From NCBI GenBank assembly GCA_947475545.1, contig CANJLL010000007.1, forward strand, positions 120,870 through 184,869: DNA of 64,000 nt, given 5' to 3'. Source of the stretch: Chloroflexota bacterium. GTDB taxonomy: Bacteria; Chloroflexota; Limnocylindria; Limnocylindrales; CSP1-4. This document shows positions 41,372-49,610 of this stretch, one piece after another. The notes under the pieces were generated by a model that saw only the letters and a program-made list of their open reading frames with translations, did not search any database and had not been told where the DNA came from. Within the stretch, counting starts at the first letter, position 1. Each line of letters begins with the position of its first letter. The translations under genes were made by a program, and so were the position numbers.

Positions 41372-42985
41372 GTGAGACTCGCCGCCATGGCCGATCCACG
41401 AGCCCGTCGCCTGGCTCGTTCCCTGGCCCCTGTGGGCACCGCGATCGCGGCCGTAGGCGCCGCCACCGGCTTGGTCGCGCTCCTGGAGCACGGCCTGGGC
41501 GTCCCGAACGCGGCTGCCGTGTACCTGGTCGCCGTTTCGGCGGTCGCGATCGCCGTAGGGACCGGCGGGGCCGTGCTGGCCGCGCTCCTCGCGGTCCTGG
41601 TCTATGACTTCCTGTTCACCAACCCCCTGCACACACTGTCCGTGGCGGACCCGGGAGAGCTGCTCCACCTGCTCCTCCTCCTGTTCGTGGCGGTGACTGT
41701 TGGCCAGCTTGCGTCGCTCCAGCGATCGCGTGCGGAGGTCGCGGAGGCGCGTGAGCGCGAGGCCCGCGCACTGGTCGACGTGAGCCGGCTCCTGGCCAAT
41801 CGGGACGACGCAGAGGAGGTCCTGCCGGCGATCGCCGCCGTGCTGGCCCGTGAGCCCGGAACCTCGCGGGCCTGGATTAGCCTGGGGGCCGACGACGCCA
41901 CGGAGCGAACGGTCGCGGACACGGGGGCCGGCGAGGCACCCCGGCGGAGTGGCGCCTACGCGGTGCTCCATCGCCAGGCCGGCCGGCTGCCGCCCACCTG
42001 GACCCAGATCCGCGGCGCCGGGGGGCCTGCCGACCAGCGCGATGGGCGCTACCGCGTTCGGATCGAATCCGCCGGGCGCGTGCTGGGCTCGATCTGGGGC
42101 CTCCGACCGGCCGGCAGCGGGATGCCGTCCGTGGCGACGACGTCGCTCCTGGCGGTGACGGCCGAGCAGATCGCCCAGGCGCTTGAGCATGACCGTCTGG
42201 CCGCGGAGTCGCGCGCCGCCGAGATCGCCCGCCAGAGCGACGCGCTCAAGTCCGCGTTGCTGGACTCGGTCTCGCATGATCTGCGCACCCCGCTCGCATC
42301 CATCCGGATGTATGCGGGCACGCTCATGGACGAGGAAGTCCAGCTCACGCCGGACGAGGCTCGAGCGAGCGCGGCGGCAATCGACCGCGAGGCGCAGCGG
42401 CTCAACCGCATCGTGACCAACCTGCTGGACCTGAGCCGTATCGAAGGCGGTGCACTGCGGGCTCGGCACGAATCTCTGGAGTTGGACGAGGCGGTGCAGC
42501 GCGCGATCCGCCAGGTTCGCGGGCGCCTCGGAGGGCGTGAGGTCCGCGCCGAGGTCCCGCCGGAGCTCGCGGTCGACGGCGACCCCGTCCTGCTGGACGA
42601 GGCGCTCGTCAATCTGCTGGAGAACGCGGCCGCGCACACCCCGGACGGGACGCTGGTCGTGGTCTCCGCCGCACTCGGCGCCGGCGACCGGGTTCGGCTG
42701 ACCGTGGAGGATGCGGGGCCGGGCGTCCCCCGCGAGGCGCTGCCCTACCTGTTCGAGAAGTTCTTCCAGGTCAGGGCGCCGGGTGTCCCGGCCGATCGCG
42801 GCGCCGACCGGCGACGGGGCGCGAGCGGCCGGCGTCGCCAAGGGACGGGCATCGGCCTTGCGGTCGTTCGGGGCATGGCGGAAGCCCTGGGCGGCACTGC
42901 CCGAGCGCGGATCAGCCAGCTGGGCGGTCTGGCCGTGGACCTGGAGCTGCGTGCTGCGGCGGCCACCGGGAGAGAGACGGAATGA
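41372..42985 (+). CDS. KdpD-like sensor histidine kinase (DUF4118 type)
   Basis: A 537-residue kinase. Residues about 15-105 form the four-helix membrane domain of KdpD (DUF4118): VGTAIAAVGAATGLVALL, NAAAVYLVAVSAVAIAVG, YDFLFTNPLHTLSV and LLHLLLLLFVAVTVGQL. A GAF-like region follows, then HisKA with His302 in VSHDLRTPL and a HATPase domain (LLENAAAHTPDG, DAGPGVPREA, GTGIGLAVVRG). The large N-terminal KdpD/Usp part of E. coli KdpD is missing. GTG 41372 obeys the N6 promoter rule; ATG 41387 is the alternative. The stop overlaps the regulator start as ATGA. Confidence 0.9.
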   Translation: MRLAAMADPRARRLARSLAPVGTAIAAVGAATGLVALLEHGLGVPNAAAVYLVAVSAVAIAVGTGGAVLAALLAVLVYDFLFTNPLHTLSVADPGELLHLLLLLFVAVTVGQLASLQRSRAEVAEAREREARALVDVSRLLANRDDAEEVLPAIAAVLAREPGTSRAWISLGADDATERTVADTGAGEAPRRSGAYAVLHRQAGRLPPTWTQIRGAGGPADQRDGRYRVRIESAGRVLGSIWGLRPAGSGMPSVATTSLLAVTAEQIAQALEHDRLAAESRAAEIARQSDALKSALLDSVSHDLRTPLASIRMYAGTLMDEEVQLTPDEARASAAAIDREAQRLNRIVTNLLDLSRIEGGALRARHESLELDEAVQRAIRQVRGRLGGREVRAEVPPELAVDGDPVLLDEALVNLLENAAAHTPDGTLVVVSAALGAGDRVRLTVEDAGPGVPREALPYLFEKFFQVRAPGVPADRGADRRRGASGRRRQGTGIGLAVVRGMAEALGGTARARISQLGGLAVDLELRAAAATGRETE

Positions 42986-43713
42986 CGTTCGGACGAGATT
43001 CGGGTCCCACGATTCTCGTGGTCGAGGATGACGACGAGGCACGCAGGGCGCTCCAGCGCGACCTGTTGGCGCGCGGCTACCGGGTCGAGGAGGCGGCGGA
43101 TGGCGCCACGGCCCTGGCCCGCTGGGATGCCCGACGCCCCGACGCCATCCTCCTCGACCTGGGTCTGCCGGACATGGACGGGGCCGCCGTCATCCGCCAC
43201 GTCCGGCGCGAGTCACTCACGCCGATCCTGGTCATCTCCGCGCGGGAGGCCGAGGCCGTCAAGGTGGAGGCGCTGGAGCTGGGCGCGGACGACTACGTGA
43301 CGAAGCCCTTCGGGACCGCGGAGCTCCAGGCCCGACTCCGGGCGCTCCTTCGCCGCGCCGCTGGCCCGGCCTCGGACGCCGCGGGACGAGTTCGGGCCGG
43401 CCCGCTGGTGCTCGACGCCACGAGACACGAAGTCACGGTCGCCGGCAACCCGGTCGACCTCACCCCGCGCGAGTTCGAGGTGCTCCGCGTGCTCCTGGCC
43501 CACGCGGGCCGCCTCGTCACCCGCGGCCGCCTGCTCCGCACCGTCTGGGGGGCGGCCTACCAGGGCGAGGATCACTACGTCCATGTCTTCGTGAGCCAGG
43601 TCCGCCGCAAGCTCGCCGCGCATGACCCGGAAGGGCTCCTGGGCGACCTCATCGTCACCGAGCCGGGGGTGGGCTACCGGGTCCGGGCAGCCGAGCCGTC
43701 GGCGGAGACCTGA
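42982..43713 (+). CDS. KdpE-like response regulator
   Basis: A 243-residue OmpR-family regulator. The receiver has the acidic patch in VVEDDDEARR, phospho-acceptor Asp59 in ILLDLGLPDMDG, and Lys in YVTKPFGTAEL; the winged helix follows (LTPREFEVLRVLLAHAGRLVT, VFVSQVRRKLAAHD and GVGYRVR). It resembles KdpE in the receiver and linker. It overlaps the kinase gene and stands 100 nt before a small gene and the KimA-like transporter, the probable regulatory target. No kdpFABC genes are in the window. Confidence 0.93.
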   Translation: MTFGRDSGPTILVVEDDDEARRALQRDLLARGYRVEEAADGATALARWDARRPDAILLDLGLPDMDGAAVIRHVRRESLTPILVISAREAEAVKVEALELGADDYVTKPFGTAELQARLRALLRRAAGPASDAAGRVRAGPLVLDATRHEVTVAGNPVDLTPREFEVLRVLLAHAGRLVTRGRLLRTVWGAAYQGEDHYVHVFVSQVRRKLAAHDPEGLLGDLIVTEPGVGYRVRAAEPSAET

Positions 43714-43801
43714 CCGGGCCGGGCTCCGGCGGGAGAAATCCTGAGGCATCCCTGAGACGCGCGGCCCATGCAAACCGGCCCGCCATCTTGGACCCCGGGC
43801 G

Positions 43802-43807
43802 TAGGTT
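43802..43807 (+). promoter_or_regulatory. -10 box (TAGGTT), leaderless type
   Basis: TAGGTT, 6 nt before ATG 43814, heading the small gene plus KimA-like transporter. Confidence 0.5.
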
Positions 43808-43813
43808 CGGAAC

Positions 43814-44098
43814 ATGGAGCATGACCGCCTCAGAGATGCTTGGCTGCTGGCCGAGACCACCGAGCGTACCTTGCTCGATATCGTTGCCGCGATCCAGCTG
43901 GTTGCCGGCGGAGCGGCGCGGCGGGTCGTCCTGGCCAGCCTCCCCGAGCCGGAGCTGGTCGCCGCCGAGGCGCTGGCCTACGCCCAGGCCGCCGGCGTCG
44001 AGTTCCAGCTCGCCCGCCGCCCCGGGGTCCCCACGCCGTGTGTCATCATCGGCCCCCGGTCCCGACGAGCCGACACCGGATACAACGAGGTTTCCTGA
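43814..44098 (+). CDS. Small hypothetical protein, 94 aa
   Basis: A 94-residue protein of unknown family: an N-terminal helix (LRDAWLLAETTERTLLDIVAAIQLV), a strand ARRVVLASLPEPELVAAEALAY and a C-terminal PCVIIGPRSRR. This looks like a compact alpha/beta fold. It has its own promoter-like box 6 nt upstream and lies 9 nt before the KimA-like gene, so both are probably transcribed together. A regulatory or accessory role for the transporter is a guess from position only. Confidence 0.65.
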   Translation: MEHDRLRDAWLLAETTERTLLDIVAAIQLVAGGAARRVVLASLPEPELVAAEALAYAQAAGVEFQLARRPGVPTPCVIIGPRSRRADTGYNEVS

Positions 44099-44107
44099 CC
44101 CCCCACC

Positions 44108-46225
44108 GTGACCGACGATCGACCCACCCTCCACGACCGCAAGCCCGGCGACCGGCGTGTCCGCGTGGAGCGGCCGCACTCCCCGTACTTCCGCTACACC
44201 GGCCCCGGGATGCTCACGGCCAAGGCCGCCGCGTCCCTCGCCCCGGCCGCCTCGCGCGGCCCGCTGGAGCGCTTCCGGCGAAGCCTCTTCGGCCGCCGGC
44301 TCTCCAACGAGGAGGAGGCGTTCGAGCGCCTGCCCAAGAAACTCGCCCTGCCCATCTTCAGCTCGGACGCGATCTCGTCGTCGGCCTACGCGACGGAGGA
44401 GATCTTCCGCGTCTTGGTCGTGGCGGGTGCCGGCGCGCTCCTGATCAGCGTCCAGATGGCGCTGGCGATCACCGTGCTCCTGGCGGTGGTCTCGCTCTCC
44501 TACCGCCAGGTCTGCCGCGCCTACCCATCGGGCGGCGGCGCCTACATCGTGGCCCGCGAGAACCTCTCGCCGCTGATGGGCCTGGTGGCCGCCGCGGCGC
44601 TGCTCATCGACTACGTGATGACCGTGGCGGTCTCGACGGCCTCCGCCGTCTCACAGGCGTACTCGGTGATTCCCGCCCTGTACGACATCCGGATCGAGAT
44701 CGCCCTGGCCGCCATCGCGCTGGTGACGATCGCGAACCTGCGCGGGCTCCGGGAGGCGGGGCTGTTCTTCGCAAGCCCCACCTACCTGTTCATCGGGCTG
44801 GCCTTCCTGGTCATCGCCCTGGGGCTCGCCAAGCTCGCGCTGGGCCAGGGCCCGGCGTACGTCGCCCCGGAGGCCCAGCTGGTTCCGCTGGGGACCGAGC
44901 CGCTGGGGATCATCCTGATCCTGCGAGCGTTCGCCGCCGGATCCGTCGCCCTCACCGGCGTGGAGGCGATCGCCAACGGCGTGCCGGCATTCAGGCCCCC
45001 GGAAGCGAAGAACGCCGGCAACACCATGCTGACCATGGCCATCCTGCTCGGCGTCCTGTTCATCGGCATCACGCTGGTGGCGGACGGGTTTGGCATCCGC
45101 CCCACCGAGGATGGCGGGCGGACCGTCATCGCGATGGTCGCCGCGTCCGTCTTCGGCGACGGCAGCGCGCTCTTCTATGCCTTCCAGGCCGCGACCGCGC
45201 TGATCCTCTTCCTGGCGGTGAACACCAGCTTCAACGCCTTCCCGCGGCTGGCCGCCATCCTCGCCAAGGACGAGTACATGCCGCGCCAGTTCGCATTCCG
45301 CGGCGACCGGCTGGCCTTCTCGTGGGGAATCGTGGCGCTGGCGACGGTCTCCGGCCTGATCCTGCTGGCCTTCGGAGGCGACACGCACGCCCTCATCCCG
45401 CTCTACTCGGTGGGCGTCTTCGTCTGCTTCACGCTCTCGCAGGTCGGCATGGTCAAGCACTGGTTCACGGTCCGGGAATCCGGCTGGCGCTGGCGGGCGG
45501 TGATCAACGGCCTCGGTGCGCTGCTCACCTTCGTGGTCCTGTGCGTCGTCGCCTCGATGAAGTTCACGTCGGGGGCCTGGCTCGTGCTGCTCCTCATCCC
45601 GCTCCTGATCGCGGGCTTCCTGACGATCAACCGCCAGTACGCCGCCACCCACGACCAGATCGCCATGCGTCCCGACCAGGTCGCCCCGGCCCCGCACCGC
45701 GAGGAGCGGGTCGTGATCCCGGTCAGCGGGATCAACCGGGCCGTCGTCCAGGCGGTCAACGTGGGGCGCGTGATCTCGAAGGACGTGCGGGCCGTCCTGG
45801 TCTCGGACGACCACGCGCACGCCGAGGAGACGCGGGCGGCCTGGGAGCGCCAGATCCCGCACGTCCCGCTCGTCGTCGTGGAGAGCCCGTATCGGGCGCT
45901 CACCGGGCCACTGCTCGCCTACCTCGAGGTTCTCGACCGGTCGTGGCCGGCGGACCGCGAGCCGCCGATCACGTTCGTCGTGGTGCCCGAGTACGTCCCC
46001 TCGCACTGGTGGGAGCGACTGCTCTACAACCAGTCCACGGCGGAGCTGCGGCGCGCCCTCCTCGGCCGGCCCGACACGATCGTGACCAACGTCCCGTACC
46101 GGCGCGAGCAGCCGGAATCGTTCCGACGGCTGCAGGAGCACGAGATCGCCAGGGACGATCCGGCCACAGGCGGAGCACCTGGGCCGAAGGACCGACGCGG
46201 GCCCCAGCCACCCGCCGCGGTCTGA
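44108..46225 (+). CDS. KimA-like APC-family potassium transporter
   Basis: A 705-residue transporter with about 12 membrane helices in residues 100-500 and a long cytoplasmic C-terminal part. The segment LPKKLALPIFSSDAISSSAYATEEI is the hallmark of KimA/YdaO-type proteins, as are YRQVCRAYPSGGGAYIVARENL and LTGVEAIANGVPAFRPPEAKNAG. KimA is a proton-driven K+ importer that c-di-AMP inhibits in Firmicutes; sequence alone cannot exclude an amino-acid substrate. The C-terminal 200 residues (EERVVIPVSGINRAVVQAVN, then AVLVSDDH) are Usp-like. GTG 44108. The upstream KdpDE-like pair supports a potassium role. Confidence 0.87.
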   Translation: MTDDRPTLHDRKPGDRRVRVERPHSPYFRYTGPGMLTAKAAASLAPAASRGPLERFRRSLFGRRLSNEEEAFERLPKKLALPIFSSDAISSSAYATEEIFRVLVVAGAGALLISVQMALAITVLLAVVSLSYRQVCRAYPSGGGAYIVARENLSPLMGLVAAAALLIDYVMTVAVSTASAVSQAYSVIPALYDIRIEIALAAIALVTIANLRGLREAGLFFASPTYLFIGLAFLVIALGLAKLALGQGPAYVAPEAQLVPLGTEPLGIILILRAFAAGSVALTGVEAIANGVPAFRPPEAKNAGNTMLTMAILLGVLFIGITLVADGFGIRPTEDGGRTVIAMVAASVFGDGSALFYAFQAATALILFLAVNTSFNAFPRLAAILAKDEYMPRQFAFRGDRLAFSWGIVALATVSGLILLAFGGDTHALIPLYSVGVFVCFTLSQVGMVKHWFTVRESGWRWRAVINGLGALLTFVVLCVVASMKFTSGAWLVLLLIPLLIAGFLTINRQYAATHDQIAMRPDQVAPAPHREERVVIPVSGINRAVVQAVNVGRVISKDVRAVLVSDDHAHAEETRAAWERQIPHVPLVVVESPYRALTGPLLAYLEVLDRSWPADREPPITFVVVPEYVPSHWWERLLYNQSTAELRRALLGRPDTIVTNVPYRREQPESFRRLQEHEIARDDPATGGAPGPKDRRGPQPPAAV

Positions 46226-46261
46226 CCCGCCCGCGCGGGCGCGGGCGTGAGCCGGCGATCG

Positions 46262-47206
46262 TCAGCCTGGTCGCCGCGCCTCCAAGTACGCCTCGTAGTC
46301 GCGGATGTAGTCGGCGGCGTCGTACGGGTGCGAGGCCAGGCAGATCAGCGTCGCGTCCGCCGTCGCGCCGAACTGCGTGCCCCAAGTCATGGGCGGCAGG
46401 TAAAGCGCGACGCCGGGATCATCCAGCACCACCTCGTCGCGGCGTTCGCCGTCGTCCACCAGGACCCTGATGGAACCGCCCACGCACGCCAGCAGCTGGT
46501 GGCAGGCCCGGTGGGCGTGCTCGCCCCTGACCTCCGCCGACGGGACCCCGAACACGCAGAACAGCCGCTGAGGGACGAACGGCAGGTCGGTGGTGAACTC
46601 CAGCGCGGTCAGGCTCCCGCGGAGGTCCACGGCGCGCGCCAGGCGGATGATGCGCGCGCCGCCGGCGAGCAGTCGGTCCGGCGCCCCGGACGCGCTCGCG
46701 GCCAGCGGTGGCAGCGCGCGGGCGCCCGCCGCCTCGCGGTAGCCGCGGATCCGGGCCGGGTTGCCGTCCACCACGGCGTTGGGCGGGACGTTGCGGGTGA
46801 CCACGGCGCCCGCGCCCACCATCGCGTTCCGCCCGATGGTGATCCCCGGCAGGATGGTCGCGTTGGCGCCGATGGACGCGCCGTCCAGCACCGTGGTCAC
46901 CGGGATGGCCGCCTGCCACTGCCGGCTGCGGGGGTACTTGTCGTTGGTGAAGGTGGCGTTGGGCCCCACGAACACGTCGTTCCCCAGGCGGACCCCGTCC
47001 CACAGCTGGACGCCGGACTTGATCGTGACCCGATCGCCCACGACGACGTCGTTCTCGATGAACACGTGATCGCAGATGTTGCAGTCCTCGCCGATGACGG
47101 CTCCTGGCAGCACGTGGGCAAAGGCCCAGACCCGCGTCCGGCTGCCCACCCGCTCGCTCTCGCAGATGCCCGCGGGATGGACGAAGACGTCAGTGGGCCG
47201 GGTCAT
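46262..47206 (-). CDS. WxcM-type fusion: hexapeptide acyltransferase plus sugar 3,4-ketoisomerase
   Basis: A 314-residue bifunctional protein. The N-terminal half is a left-handed beta-helix acyltransferase with hexapeptide turns (GEDCNICDHVFIENDVVVGD, IGANATILPGITIGRNAMVG), of the WbbJ/FdtC/QdtC type. The C-terminal half is a cupin of the FdtA/QdtA family (TTDLPFVPQRLFCVFGVP, RGEHAHRACHQLL, LPPMTWGTQF) that isomerises dTDP-4-keto-6-deoxyglucose to the 3-keto sugar. Together with the DegT aminotransferase at 49611-50741 it could make an N-acylated 3-amino-3,6-dideoxy sugar. Its ATG overlaps the GT2 stop as ATGA. Confidence 0.88.
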   Translation of the reverse strand: MTRPTDVFVHPAGICESERVGSRTRVWAFAHVLPGAVIGEDCNICDHVFIENDVVVGDRVTIKSGVQLWDGVRLGNDVFVGPNATFTNDKYPRSRQWQAAIPVTTVLDGASIGANATILPGITIGRNAMVGAGAVVTRNVPPNAVVDGNPARIRGYREAAGARALPPLAASASGAPDRLLAGGARIIRLARAVDLRGSLTALEFTTDLPFVPQRLFCVFGVPSAEVRGEHAHRACHQLLACVGGSIRVLVDDGERRDEVVLDDPGVALYLPPMTWGTQFGATADATLICLASHPYDAADYIRDYEAYLEARRPG

Positions 47207-48204
47207 CTCCCCTCCTCCCGCTCGTACTGCTCGTGGCCCGAGACGAGGGCCCCGGGCCGGCCCTTGCCGTTCTCGTAGGTGCGCCAGACGTACGATCCCA
47301 CGACGCCGAGCCCCAGCAGCAGGACGGAGCTGGAGCCCGCGATCGCGATCATCAGCGGCGTGTAGCCGGGCTCGCGGATGTTCCCCGTCAGCCAGCCCAG
47401 GAACACGATGATCCCGACCAGGATGGAGACGAACGTCCCCAGTAACCCCAGGACCTGGAGCAGGACGATGGGCAGGTCGGTGAACGCGTAGATGCTGTCG
47501 AAGAGGTAGCGCAGCTTGCGCCGGAAGGTCCAGCCGCTCTTGCCCGAGTGGCGCGGCTGGCGGACGTACGGGAACTGGCGACGCCGGTAGCCCATCCAGT
47601 AGAGGAGGCCGATCAGGCTGGTGTGGGTCTCCGGGAAGGCGACGATCCGCTGCGCGATCTCGCGGGTGCAGCCAAAGACGTCGATCCCGCCGGTGGGGAT
47701 GTCGCGGTTGATGAACCGCTGGTACAGGCGCCAGTAGAGGCGCGACGCCAGGGACGAGAGGGGCGGGTCGTTGCGGCCCACCCGCTCGCCCACGGCGATG
47801 TCGCAGGTACCGGCGGCGATGGCGTCGAAGAATGCGGTGACCACCTCGACGGGCTCCTGGAGGTCCGCCGCCATGACCGCGATGTAGTCGCCGCGCGCGG
47901 CCGCCAGGCCTGTCCGGATCGCCGGGAAGGAGCCGTAGTTGCGCGAGTGAGTGAGGACCTGCGCCGTCAGGCGGCTCCCGGCCAGCGCGGTCCGCAGCAC
48001 GTCCAGGGAATCGTCCGGCGAGCCGTCGATGACGAAGACGCCCTCCAGGCGTCCCGTCCGCTCTGCGTCAAGGGCGACCAGCCGATCCACGAGCGTGGGC
48101 AGCGAATCCCGGTTGCCGTAGACCGGGACCACCACGGACCACGTGATCGGCCCGGCCTCGGCTGCCGGGAGGCCCACGTCACCGCCGGCACCAGGGACCG
48201 TCAC
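47203..48204 (-). CDS. Family 2 glycosyltransferase with two C-terminal membrane helices
   Basis: A 333-residue DPM1/GtrB-like enzyme. The GT-A domain opens TWSVVVPVYGNRDSLPTLV and has VFVIDGSPDDS, the metal-binding MAADLQEP, and FGCTREIAQRIV. Two helices follow near the end (VLLQVLGLLGTFVSILVGIIVFLGWL and MIAIAGSSSVLLLGLGVVGSYVW), as in polyprenyl-phosphate sugar synthases. It probably makes a lipid-linked sugar for the GT-C enzymes downstream. GTG 48204 has GGAGG 8 nt upstream; longer in-frame extension is basic, non-family sequence. It is co-transcribed with the WxcM fusion. Confidence 0.9.
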   Translation of the reverse strand: MTVPGAGGDVGLPAAEAGPITWSVVVPVYGNRDSLPTLVDRLVALDAERTGRLEGVFVIDGSPDDSLDVLRTALAGSRLTAQVLTHSRNYGSFPAIRTGLAAARGDYIAVMAADLQEPVEVVTAFFDAIAAGTCDIAVGERVGRNDPPLSSLASRLYWRLYQRFINRDIPTGGIDVFGCTREIAQRIVAFPETHTSLIGLLYWMGYRRRQFPYVRQPRHSGKSGWTFRRKLRYLFDSIYAFTDLPIVLLQVLGLLGTFVSILVGIIVFLGWLTGNIREPGYTPLMIAIAGSSSVLLLGLGVVGSYVWRTYENGKGRPGALVSGHEQYEREEGR

Positions 48205-48302
48205 TGCTCTGCGCCTCCGTCGATTCGTGGGTACACGGCGGGCCGGCACCCACCGTTGGGGCGAATGCCCCACTGCTGGTCGGTGCGCCGATCATCGAAC
48301 GA

Positions 48303-48308
48303 TATACT
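48303..48308 (+). promoter_or_regulatory. Possible -10 box for the acyltransferase gene (TATACT)
   Basis: TATACT about 58 nt before GTG 48367, in the divergent gap with the GT2 gene. The leader contains GGAGGA as ribosome binding site. Confidence 0.4.
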
Positions 48309-48366
48309 CGCCGCCCGCCGACCGTCGACCCTGGATGCGCGACCACCAGAGGGAGGATTGACCATC

Positions 48367-49578
48367 GTGCCGCGGGCTTCAGCCACGCTGTCCGCCACCG
48401 ATGGGGCCGGTGAGGCCTCAGGGCCCATGGAGGAGCCAGCGCCTCCCGTGGGCCGCCTGCCGGCCCTTACCGGCTTGCGGATCTTCGCGGCGCTCGCCGT
48501 CTATTGCCATCACCTGGGTCCGCCGGCGGGAGCCCCAACCCTGGTGGCCAGTGCCATGTGGGCCGGGTGGTGCGGCGTGACGATCTTCTTCGTCCTGTCC
48601 GGCTTCGTCCTGACCATCAACTACTTCGATTCCCTTCGCCGCCCGACGCCAGCCGCCGTCGGCTCGTTCCTGGTCGCCCGCTTCGCGCGCGTCTACCCGC
48701 TCTACATCCTGACCCTCGCGTACTTCGTGGCCCGGATGGCCGAAGCGGGTACGTCGCTCGACGGGCTCGGCGGACAAATCCTGATGTTTGGCGCCTGGTA
48801 CCCGGCTGGCTACGTGGGCTTCAACAACGTGTCCTGGTCGGTGAGCGTCGAGGCGTTTCTGTACCTGGCGTTTCCGCTGCTGGCGGTCATCGTCGGCCGG
48901 GTCGACCGGGGCTCGCGCCACCTCTGGCTCCTGGCCGCAGCCATCGTGCTGATCGTGTCGGCCAATGCGTTCCAATACGTCCGCGCCGGCCTTGAGGCCT
49001 ACCCTGCGACCAACCCGAATTCGGCCCTCCGCTGGCTGTATTTCCTGCCGCTCGCACGACTCGGGGACTTCGGGCTGGGCATCGTTGCGGCGCGGCTCTA
49101 TCTCCACCTTCGGGGCGTCCCACGGTGGGAGCGCGTCGGCGGACCGATGGTCCTGGCGGGGCTGGCGGCGATGCTCGTGGTCGCGACCCGCCAGGAATGG
49201 GGTAGGTCGGCGTTCACGCTCGACATTGCCTACGCCGCCCCCACCTTTGTCGTCCTGCTCGGGCTGGCCCTTGCGCCCAGGCACTCCATTGCGCGATTCC
49301 CGTCGCTGCCGTGGGTCGTACTGCTGGGCGAAGCCTCGTACGCCTTCTACCTGGTCCACTACGAGGGGATCCGACTCCTCGATTCCCAAGGCTGGACGCA
49401 CGCCATTACCTGGGCCACGTTGGCCATCCAGATCTTCAACCTGCTGATCATCCTGGCCTTGTCCCTCGCCCTCCACCTCTTTGTCGAGAGACCGGCCCGA
49501 AGCTGGATCCGCGCGCGCTTCACCCGTGGCGTCGCCGTCGCCCCGACCAGATCCCAGGCGCATCACCCGGCCGCCTAG
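48367..49578 (+). CDS. Acyltransferase 3 family membrane protein
   Basis: A 403-residue integral membrane acyltransferase (about 10 helices) of the OafA/NodX type. Family landmarks: RLPALTGLRIFAALAVYCHHLG with the His pair, then IFFVLSGFVLTINYFDSLRRP and FLVARFARVYPLYILTL. SWSVSVEAFLYLAFPLL and EASYAFYLVHYEGIRLL follow. It transfers acyl groups to a surface glycan or lipid. GTG 48367 has GGAGGA 9 nt upstream; ATG 48427 would remove 20 residues. It is divergent from GT2 and convergent with the aminotransferase, 33 nt away. Confidence 0.9.
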   Translation: MPRASATLSATDGAGEASGPMEEPAPPVGRLPALTGLRIFAALAVYCHHLGPPAGAPTLVASAMWAGWCGVTIFFVLSGFVLTINYFDSLRRPTPAAVGSFLVARFARVYPLYILTLAYFVARMAEAGTSLDGLGGQILMFGAWYPAGYVGFNNVSWSVSVEAFLYLAFPLLAVIVGRVDRGSRHLWLLAAAIVLIVSANAFQYVRAGLEAYPATNPNSALRWLYFLPLARLGDFGLGIVAARLYLHLRGVPRWERVGGPMVLAGLAAMLVVATRQEWGRSAFTLDIAYAAPTFVVLLGLALAPRHSIARFPSLPWVVLLGEASYAFYLVHYEGIRLLDSQGWTHAITWATLAIQIFNLLIILALSLALHLFVERPARSWIRARFTRGVAVAPTRSQAHHPAA

Positions 49579-49610
49579 CAAGTTCAGGCGACGCCAGGCC
49601 GGATCCTCCT

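Noticed and set aside
41372..43713. A kdpFABC operon controlled by the KdpDE-like pair
   Set aside because: No Kdp ATPase subunit occurs anywhere in the window; only the KimA-like transporter follows.
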